Positions 25,732-30,249 of a DNA stretch of 30,249 nucleotides are shown here, one piece after another. Under the pieces are notes generated by a model. That model ran no database searches and was not told the origin of the DNA. It was given only the letters and a program-made list of their open reading frames with translations. The DNA comes from a virus: positions 1 to 30,249 of the IMG/VR virus record IMGVR_UViG_3300008952_000213; one strand, written 5' to 3'. Made by a program: the position numbers and the translations under genes. Numbering within the stretch: the first letter of the stretch is position 1; each line of letters starts with the position of its first letter.

Positions 25732-26082
25732 ATGCCCGAAGTCACCCTCACCGTCACAAGTGCCGCCGACGGCCCCATCTACGTCGATGCGGAGCCCGAC
25801 GGTCACGCTTACGCGAACGACGGACAGACCATTCTCTTTATCAAGAATTCGACCGGGGGTGCGTACACTATCACCCACGTTGAGCAGGGGACTTGCGACT
25901 TCGGCCACAGCGGAACCAATACGACCGATGTTGCAGACGCAAACGATACGACTGCAATTTGGAAGTCGCGGAACGTCGTCCGGTGGAACGACTCAGGTGG
26001 CAAGGCGCACATCACTATTTCTGCGACCGTCCCAGGGGATGCGACACTTCAAGTCGCTGCGGTGACGTACATCGACACATGA
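25732..26082 (+). CDS. Small beta-rich structural protein (capsid-decoration-like)
   Basis: This 116-residue protein has the sequence style of a family of small phage Ig-like or beta-sandwich proteins: DGHAYANDGQTILFIKNSTGGAYTIT, a middle with CDFGHSG, then a segment with WKSRNVVRWNDSGGKAHITIS and an end LQVAAVTYIDT. Such proteins are usually encoded near the capsid gene and may decorate the head; here the gene lies after the fibre genes. The ATG follows AGGAGAGAAC. Exact role unknown; the alternative is a tail fibre tip or accessory surface protein. Confidence 0.6.
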   Translation: MPEVTLTVTSAADGPIYVDAEPDGHAYANDGQTILFIKNSTGGAYTITHVEQGTCDFGHSGTNTTDVADANDTTAIWKSRNVVRWNDSGGKAHITISATVPGDATLQVAAVTYIDT

Positions 26083-26092
26083 GGAGCGGAGT

Positions 26093-26320
26093 GTGCCTGA
26101 CCAGAAAATCACAGAGCGCGAGCTTGGCGTTGCGATCCAAGAACTCACAGAGGTCCGGCACGACCACCGTAACCTTCGCCAGATCGTAACCATGCTGGCG
26201 GATCAGCAAGAGCGGATGCGGCTTGATCACGCTCGTTTGCAAACCAGAGTCAAGACGTTCGCATCCGTTGGGCTCGGACTTTTCGCCGTCGTGGGGTGGT
26301 TGCTAGATCACTTCGCGTAG
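26093..26320 (+). CDS. XhlA-like coiled-coil membrane protein (lysis accessory)
   Basis: This 75-residue protein begins with GTG after GGAGCGGAG. Residues about 8-52 form a helical, probably coiled-coil region (ELTEVRHDHRNLRQIVTML ... ERMRLDHARL) and residues about 53-74 form one C-terminal membrane segment (ASVGLGLFAVVGWLLDHF). This arrangement is that of XhlA-type proteins, which work with a holin and endolysin in lysis. Its position at the start of the lysis region and before a terminator supports this. It could also be a small holin on its own. Confidence 0.6.
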   Translation: MPDQKITERELGVAIQELTEVRHDHRNLRQIVTMLADQQERMRLDHARLQTRVKTFASVGLGLFAVVGWLLDHFA

Positions 26321-26342
26321 CACGCAGGAAAATTCGTCAACC

Positions 26343-26376
26343 AGGGTCGGTGTCCAGGCGCCGGCCCTTTTCTTTT
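26343..26376 (+). terminator. Rho-independent terminator before the secreted protein gene
   Basis: A ten-base-pair stem, 26343-26352 with 26359-26368 (AGGGTCGGTG/CGCCGGCCCT, two G-U pairs), encloses a six-base loop and is followed by TTTTCTTTT to 26376. It lies 22 bases after the XhlA-like stop and immediately before the ribosome-binding site of the next gene (GAGGTGAGGAC). Confidence 0.85.
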
Positions 26377-26387
26377 GAGGTGAGGAC

Positions 26388-26879
26388 ATGAACTGGAAAA
26401 CTCTTCTACTCAGCGCAGCCGCGTTGAGCTTTCTCTTCCCGGCGACGGCGACGGCCGAGGCCGCAGGATCTACGCGAGTAGTCGCGAAAGACCAGGCTCT
26501 CGAGTCAACCAACACTTGCCGGGTAAGGCGCGGATCGCGTTGCTACTTCGCATTCGACGACGCCACAGCGGCGGCTAGCGACTCGGCAAACTCCAAGGTT
26601 TTCCGAGTTGAATCCGCCGAGGCAGTTGCGTGCTTCACAAGTAACGTGGCACTGAGCGCCGACGCAGGTTCGTCCGTAAAGTTTTGGCGTGTGGTTGCTG
26701 GCGAGACTGGGACAGACGCAACGAGTTTCGTTCCCACCGCAGCATCTACGAGCACGCTGAACGATTCATCGGGTGATTGCTTCACCCTAGTGCAGGGCTA
26801 CTGGTGGATTGAGGTCGCCGCAGTTCCGGGTGCAGATATCACCTCACTCGTTTCAATCACCGGCATCAACAAGAGATAA
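26388..26879 (+). CDS. Secreted protein with signal peptide and four cysteines
   Basis: This 163-residue protein has a clear signal peptide: basic start (MNWK), hydrophobic core (TLLLSAAALSFLFPA) and an AxA cleavage motif with Ala21-Thr-Ala23 before Glu24. The mature part (about 140 residues) is rich in Ala, Ser and Thr, with beta-like strands and four cysteines (44, 52, 82, 131), which could form two disulfide bonds in the periplasm or outside. I recognise no domain. A phage exporting such a protein during the late stage could modify the envelope, block superinfection, or help release. The gene is downstream of a strong terminator and has its own Shine-Dalgarno site (GAGGTGAGG). Confidence 0.78.
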   Translation: MNWKTLLLSAAALSFLFPATATAEAAGSTRVVAKDQALESTNTCRVRRGSRCYFAFDDATAAASDSANSKVFRVESAEAVACFTSNVALSADAGSSVKFWRVVAGETGTDATSFVPTAASTSTLNDSSGDCFTLVQGYWWIEVAAVPGADITSLVSITGINKR

Positions 26880-26890
26880 GGGGGGGCGCT

Positions 26891-27217
26891 ATGTCGATGG
26901 GAGCAACATTTGGGCCAAAGGGGAAACCTGTTTACTATGGGTCGGAAACGAAGGACTGGGGTTCAGTTTCAAATTGGGGAACCCTGTCCGAGGAAGTTGA
27001 TTGCGTTGGCGCAGAGGAAGGAATGTTCGTATCTGTCGGCATGACCACACTCGACGGAGCGAGCGGTTCACAGGCTGCCCTTCATAACAACCTGCATATG
27101 CATGGTTACGTTAAGTCCGGTGGGGATGTCGTCGTTGTCGTACTTTCAAACATGGCGCAAGCCGGCAGCATTAACCTGACTTCGGGGACTCTTTACGTCA
27201 AGGCCACATTCGGATAG
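26891..27217 (+). CDS. Hypothetical protein
   Basis: This 108-residue protein begins MSMGATFGPKGKPVYYGS and contains a Gly/Ser-rich middle, a histidine-bearing stretch (LHNNLHMHGY) and beta-like repeats ending SGTLYVKATFG. No signal peptide, membrane segment or enzyme motif is evident. Composition suggests a small virion or surface beta protein, but I do not recognise it. It follows the secreted gene by 11 bases with a GGGGGGCG stretch before its ATG and precedes a membrane-protein gene by nine bases. Confidence 0.6.
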   Translation: MSMGATFGPKGKPVYYGSETKDWGSVSNWGTLSEEVDCVGAEEGMFVSVGMTTLDGASGSQAALHNNLHMHGYVKSGGDVVVVVLSNMAQAGSINLTSGTLYVKATFG

Positions 27218-27226
27218 GAGCGAAGA

Positions 27227-27526
27227 ATGCCCGGAGACTCACCCAACGGAACTTGGAAAATTGTTGCGATGCTCGCCTTGGGGGGAACGCTTGGCGGTGG
27301 TGCGGGCACCCTAACCGGGGCACTCGCCCAGGAGGACAGGGTCCGCACCATCGTCGCCGCCAGCCCCGAGATCGCGGTGATCAAGGCAATCCAGCAAGAG
27401 ATACGCCAGGATGTCGAGGCACTTGCCGTTGAGCAGAAAGTGACAGGTGACAAAGTCAGCGAGGTGGATCGCAAGCTCGACCGACTGCTCTTCATCGTCG
27501 AGCAAAACGGAGACCCTTCGCGTTGA
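27227..27526 (+). CDS. Membrane-anchored coiled-coil protein, lysis-region candidate
   Basis: This 99-residue protein has a hydrophobic segment at about residues 11-34 (IVAMLALGGTLGGGAGTLTGAL), followed by a charged helical region (EIRQDVEALAVEQKVTGDKVSEVDRKLDRLLFIVE) that looks like a coiled coil. This is the reverse of the XhlA-like layout upstream. Its ATG follows TAGGAGCGAA. It overlaps the endolysin gene by four bases (TTGA). A spanin-like or holin-accessory role is possible from position and topology, but there is no specific family match. Confidence 0.6.
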   Translation: MPGDSPNGTWKIVAMLALGGTLGGGAGTLTGALAQEDRVRTIVAASPEIAVIKAIQQEIRQDVEALAVEQKVTGDKVSEVDRKLDRLLFIVEQNGDPSR

Positions 27527-27966
27527 GTCACGACGTACCCTGGGCAAGACTCGGCCCTCGAGTGGTTTGGAAAGATGGAGAATCGGGCGCATACTGCTTT
27601 GGCCGTCACTACGCGCCAGAGATCGCCGAGATGGTTCGCGTAGCCGCAGAGACGGCACCGACTCTCAGAGATAACACCCTAGTGCTCACCGAAGCATGGC
27701 GCCCAGGGCACTCGCAGGCATCGCTCCACCCGGCCTGCAAGGCCATCGACATCCGGGCAGTCGATGGAGCAGACCGACCAGGCGCGATTGTCGGTGCAGA
27801 CGAGGCAGAGCAGATCGTAGCGGGAGACCGCTGGGCCGAGCGCATGAGACAGAAACTCGGAGACAACTACGACGTCGTCTTCGGAGACCAAAAACACATC
27901 AATCACATCCACGTTGAAAGAGACGTAAAACGCCGACCGTATAGGCCGGTTAAGGAAGGGGAATAA
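27523..27966 (+). CDS. Endolysin, M15-type zinc peptidase
   Basis: This 147-residue protein has the D-alanyl-D-alanine/L-alanyl-D-glutamate peptidase pattern: VLTEAWRPGHSQASLHPACKAIDIRA with likely zinc ligands His69 and Asp76, and HINHIHVE with likely ligand His130 (His128 is also near). Such enzymes cut peptidoglycan peptides at lysis. No signal peptide is present, so export would need a holin. It starts with TTG overlapping the previous stop by four bases. The C-terminus is basic (RRPYRPVKEGE). Family assignment is by motif; the exact bond cut is not predictable. Confidence 0.83.
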   Translation: MSHDVPWARLGPRVVWKDGESGAYCFGRHYAPEIAEMVRVAAETAPTLRDNTLVLTEAWRPGHSQASLHPACKAIDIRAVDGADRPGAIVGADEAEQIVAGDRWAERMRQKLGDNYDVVFGDQKHINHIHVERDVKRRPYRPVKEGE

Positions 27967-27967
27967 A

Positions 27968-28156
27968 ATGGAAGTCATTAATTGGATCACGGGACTCGAC
28001 TGGCAAATGTTGGTCAACATCGCGTTGCAGGCAGTGGGACTGGCGGCTCTCGTATCCAGTCAGACACCCAACCAGGCCGACGACAAAATCGTTTCGGCAA
28101 TTTTGTCAGCTCTGAATTTCCTCGGAGCGAATTTCAACAAGGCAGCAAACAAGTAG
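27968..28156 (+). CDS. Small membrane-associated protein, holin-like
   Basis: This 62-residue protein has one hydrophobic segment at about residues 10-30 (LDWQMLVNIALQAVGLAALV), then SQTPNQADDKIVSAILSALNFLGANF and a basic end. The second half resembles a small family found beside phage endolysins, with 'TPTP..DD..v.ki...ldflAlNfg'-style sequence. A holin or holin-like role is possible but not proved. It follows the endolysin stop by one base; AAGGAAGGGGAA forms the ribosome-binding site. Confidence 0.62.
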   Translation: MEVINWITGLDWQMLVNIALQAVGLAALVSSQTPNQADDKIVSAILSALNFLGANFNKAANK

Positions 28157-28158
28157 CG

Positions 28159-28431
28159 ATGACCATCGCACACGATCCGCAGTGTGATCTCGGATACGAT
28201 TGTGTGTGCCCAGCGGGCGACGTTCTTTTCAACCCTGACTACGTTCCAAAAAACGAAGAGGAACTGTTCGGTCGCTGGGTACTTTGCGATAGGTGCGACA
28301 ACCCATGGTGCCTCGCCCATGAAATGCACGCATTTGAGTGCGCGTGCCCTGCCACGGACGAGGTAGAAGCCGACGGCGACCCCCCCGCCGCCGAGGTGCT
28401 CATGGAGTTGAAACCAAACTGGGGGAAATGA
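28159..28431 (+). CDS. Cysteine-rich hypothetical protein (zinc-binding candidate)
   Basis: This 90-residue protein has eight cysteines: 9, 15, 17, 43, 46, 51, 61 and 63, plus His54 and His57. The C43-x2-C46 pair followed by C51 and C61-A-C63 suggests one or two zinc sites. It begins at ATG 28159, two bases after the previous stop. Further upstream the frame runs antiparallel to no known product, so I chose this start. The C-terminus is acidic (EVEADGDPPAAEV). No known fold was recognised. Function unknown. Confidence 0.6.
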   Translation: MTIAHDPQCDLGYDCVCPAGDVLFNPDYVPKNEEELFGRWVLCDRCDNPWCLAHEMHAFECACPATDEVEADGDPPAAEVLMELKPNWGK

Positions 28432-28638
28432 TTGACGAAGCTTGCTCGAGAATTGTGGTCGAAGAGTCCTAGCGACACTGTGCCAACGTGTGGTCGGTGC
28501 GGGTGCCAGGTTCACCAATGCCGATTTTTGAATACGGAGAAGCACAACTCGTCCTGCCTCGTCTCTCTGAAGTTGGAACTCGCCGACGTTAACGTGCTCC
28601 AGAGGGCAGTGCGACTGGAGGAGACCATCGGTGAGTGA
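28432..28638 (+). CDS. Hypothetical cysteine-cluster protein
   Basis: This 68-residue protein begins with TTG directly after the preceding TGA, with GGGGGA five bases upstream. Residues about 20-30 contain CGRCGCQVHQC with Cys20, Cys23, Cys25, Cys30 and His28, and Cys42 follows, consistent with a small metal site. The C-terminal half is helical (ELADVNVLQRAVRLEETI). Not recognised. It overlaps the next gene by eight bases. Confidence 0.5.
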   Translation: MTKLARELWSKSPSDTVPTCGRCGCQVHQCRFLNTEKHNSSCLVSLKLELADVNVLQRAVRLEETIGE

Positions 28639-28930
28639 CAATCCATCCGTAAAGGACTGGCTAGGATCAGCGGAGCGTGTCACATCTCGGGTCTGCATCT
28701 CCTGCCAAGATCCATGGAAGAGCGCGATCCGAGAAGTTCTCGAGGAGTTGGCGGCGGGGACGGCGGGTCCAGGCGTAACGCTCGCTGGCCTCCATAGGTT
28801 CTTGCAGTCGGATGCGTTTGCATCACCGTACCCGGTGGGGGTGTCCGCTCTTCGCGCCCATGTCCGAGCGCATGAATCGGAACTTCACGCGACATGGGTC
28901 GCGAGGGGTGGCAAGCTTGCCGGCGCCTAA
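28631..28930 (+). CDS. Hypothetical protein, possible small DNA-binding protein
   Basis: This 99-residue protein starts with GTG in a GTGAGTGA overlap with the previous gene. It contains Cys22-x2-Cys25 (VCISCQDPW), then a helical region (KSAIREVLEELAAG) and, after GVTLAGLHRFLQ, a segment VSALRAHVRAHESEL with His77 and His81. This layout resembles small phage proteins that join a CxxC site to a helix-turn-helix (recognition helix 'VS...lr.H...H'). DNA binding is inferred from pattern alone. It ends within the phosphoesterase gene start region. Confidence 0.55.
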   Translation: MSDNPSVKDWLGSAERVTSRVCISCQDPWKSAIREVLEELAAGTAGPGVTLAGLHRFLQSDAFASPYPVGVSALRAHVRAHESELHATWVARGGKLAGA

Positions 28931-29840
28931 GACCGCCCGCGAGTGGGCGCGATCTCAGACTGGGCACGACGAGCGTGAAATCACCCGCATGGACGATCTG
29001 CGCTCGCACGACCTAACGCCACCGAAACCGTACCCACGGATTCCGGCGAAGAAGCGGCCCAAGGTCGGGAAGACCATCGTTGCCATACCGGATGCACACT
29101 TCACACCGGGGGTGGATAATGCCCGCGCGGAGTGGGCTGGGCGCCTCTGCGCTCACGTTCGCGCAGACTACGCGATTGATGTGGGTGACTGGTTTTCCAT
29201 GGAGTCCATGTGCAAGGCAGTTGGCGATGCCGAGCACGCCTGGTCCGCGAACTCATATGCGGAGGACGTCCATGCCGGGATCGACGCTCGCTTGCGTTTC
29301 AACCGAGAGCTCGACGAGTTCAACAAAACTCAGAAGAAGGGGTCAAAACTAGTCACCGAGAAACATTTCTGCCTCGGGAACCATGAGAACAGGACCGATC
29401 TTTGGCTTGCCGAGAACCCGAAGTGGCGGGGGGTGATCTCTACCGACGACTTCCGTTCCAAAGCACTGGGTTGGCATGAGCATCCATTCCTTGAGGTGCA
29501 GGAAATTCTCGGCATATCGTTCGCACATTATTTTGTTTCTGGACCCATGGGCCGGCCGATTTCAGGGTTTCAGGTCGCCAACTCCATGGTGAACAAACTG
29601 CACAAGTCGTGCGTGCAGGGTCACCTCCACCTGTACGACGAGGCGATCCGCACCTCTGCCCAGGGCGACCCGGTAATCGGACTATGCGTGGGTGTATTCA
29701 CGGAGGAGTGGATGGACTACGCGGGACCGGCCAATCTCATGTGGAGGCGCGGTATCCCGGTGCTTCACAACTGCACGGGCTCGGGCGCGTTTGAGACGGA
29801 GTGGTGGTCGATGGAGCGTCTGAAGGCGACGTTCGGGTAA
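28917..29840 (+). CDS. Calcineurin-like metallophosphoesterase
   Basis: Numbered from TTG 28917 (307 residues), this shows the full metallophosphoesterase motif set: Asp59-x-His61 (IPDAHF), Gly90-Asp91 (DVGDW), Gly154-Asn155-His156-Glu157 (LGNHENR) and Gly235-His236-x-His238 (QGHLH). These bind two metal ions and cut phosphoester bonds; substrates range from nucleotides to DNA or protein phosphates and cannot be deduced. The frame opens at ATG 28812, but that would overlap the previous gene by more than 100 bases. ATG 28860 and 28872 are also possible. TTG 28917 has GAGGGG about eight bases before and only a 14-base overlap. Confidence 0.88.
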   Translation: MPAPKTAREWARSQTGHDEREITRMDDLRSHDLTPPKPYPRIPAKKRPKVGKTIVAIPDAHFTPGVDNARAEWAGRLCAHVRADYAIDVGDWFSMESMCKAVGDAEHAWSANSYAEDVHAGIDARLRFNRELDEFNKTQKKGSKLVTEKHFCLGNHENRTDLWLAENPKWRGVISTDDFRSKALGWHEHPFLEVQEILGISFAHYFVSGPMGRPISGFQVANSMVNKLHKSCVQGHLHLYDEAIRTSAQGDPVIGLCVGVFTEEWMDYAGPANLMWRRGIPVLHNCTGSGAFETEWWSMERLKATFG

Positions 29841-30249
29841 TGCCGAAAGCGCGGACGCGCAGGGGGCGGGTGTACCAAGTAGCCAACTGGCTACGCGACA
29901 AGCACCCGTGTCCGATGCCAGTGGATATCAAGTTTCGCAAACTCTCGAGCTTGCCAAAGAAGGAAAAACTCTTTGGGTGGGCAGAGCGGGACGGAAGGCG
30001 CGGCCGAATCGTCCTCGTCGAGTCCAGCTCTACGAGCACTCCGATTCTCATCGATACGCTTCTGCATGAATGGGGGCACCTCCAGTGTATGGGCAACGAG
30101 AGGTTTGAGGCGAAGTCTGGGTTTACCTCTGCGGGACGGGGTAGACCCAGATCAGAGTTCGCGCACGATGCCGTTTGGGGCGTAGCCTACGCTGCGCTGA
30201 TCGAATCGTTCCACGACTGCGATCCCCCTGGATCGAAAACCTCGCGCGA
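29840..30249 (+). CDS. Putative HExxH zinc metalloprotease, partial (runs off the window)
   Basis: This open frame starts at ATG 29840, overlapping the previous stop by one base, and remains open to the window end (136 codons plus two bases). It begins MPKARTRRGRVYQVANWLRD, a basic N-terminus, and contains LIDTLLHEWGHLQC with His76, Glu77 and His80, the zinc-protease HExxH signature. Later segments include SEFAHDAVWGVAYAALIESF. Small phage proteins with an HExxH motif often resemble this class, but the substrate is unknown. The third zinc ligand is not yet certain and the C-terminus is missing. Confidence 0.7.
   Translation, partial: MPKARTRRGRVYQVANWLRDKHPCPMPVDIKFRKLSSLPKKEKLFGWAERDGRRGRIVLVESSSTSTPILIDTLLHEWGHLQCMGNERFEAKSGFTSAGRGRPRSEFAHDAVWGVAYAALIESFHDCDPPGSKTSR

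Noticed and set aside
28060-28698. Minus-strand open frame of 212 codons opposite the cysteine-rich genes
   Set aside because: It has no recognisable pattern, and the + strand genes are coupled to each other with plausible starts and cysteine motifs.
28812-28916. Upstream start for the phosphoesterase at ATG 28812, 28860 or 28872
   Set aside because: These starts give a long overlap with the previous gene and have poorer ribosome-binding sites than TTG 28917; they remain possible.
1-30249. tRNA genes, CRISPR arrays, insertion sequences
   Set aside because: No cloverleaf-like, repeat-spacer or terminal-inverted-repeat/transposase pattern was seen in reading the window.

Overview
This window is the late (packaging, head, tail and lysis) region of a tailed double-stranded DNA phage or prophage with a lambda-like, siphovirus-type layout. 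Every supported gene lies on the + strand, tightly packed with short or overlapping junctions, as expected for a late operon. I see no integrase, repressor, replication gene, tRNA, insertion sequence or CRISPR array. The base composition is moderately GC-rich by eye. The host cannot be identified. A Gram-negative host is the more likely guess, because the tail tip is of the lambda I/J/K/L/M type, but this is inference.

Layout: (1) 1-194 is a structured non-coding leader, followed by a gene with weak similarity to minor tail protein Z (231-1172) in an unusual place, upstream of the packaging genes. (2) 1169-3665 encodes the terminase small (Nu1-like) and large (gpA-like) subunits. (3) 3669-8074 is the head module in lambda order: gpW, portal, S49 prohead protease with a probable nested in-frame scaffold, decoration protein D and major capsid protein E, closed by a strong hairpin terminator. 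(4) 8154-8911 encodes an FII-like head-tail joining protein and a U-like tail terminator, followed by a second strong terminator. (5) 9010-10746 holds three tandem tail tube (V-like) paralogs, the third carrying an inserted domain of about 90 residues. (6) 10771-11498 encodes the tail assembly chaperones, in which G and T appear to be joined by a -1 ribosomal frameshift. (7) 11503-15501 is the tape measure gene, with hydrophobic segments and about four internal repeats of 86-91 residues. (8) 15501-24275 is the tail tip: M-like, DUF1833/L-like, NlpC/P60 (K-like), then a 2441-residue I-J fusion. (9) 24272-25720 encodes a DUF4376-like protein and a fibre-like protein with a C1q-like C-terminus. 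(10) 25732-28156 holds a decoration-like beta protein and a probable lysis cassette (XhlA-like membrane protein, secreted four-cysteine protein, membrane/coiled-coil protein, M15-type endolysin, small membrane protein). (11) 28159-30249 holds small cysteine-rich proteins, a calcineurin-like phosphoesterase and a truncated HExxH metalloprotease-like gene running off the window end.

The genes together encode DNA packaging, prohead assembly and maturation, tail tube polymerisation around the tape measure, host recognition and cell-wall entry, and lysis. The most unusual signals are the tail tube triplication with a decorated third copy, a module shared between the J-like protein and the downstream fibre protein, the Z-like gene ahead of the terminase, and the secreted protein inside the lysis region. 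I found no wholly new defence or regulatory system.
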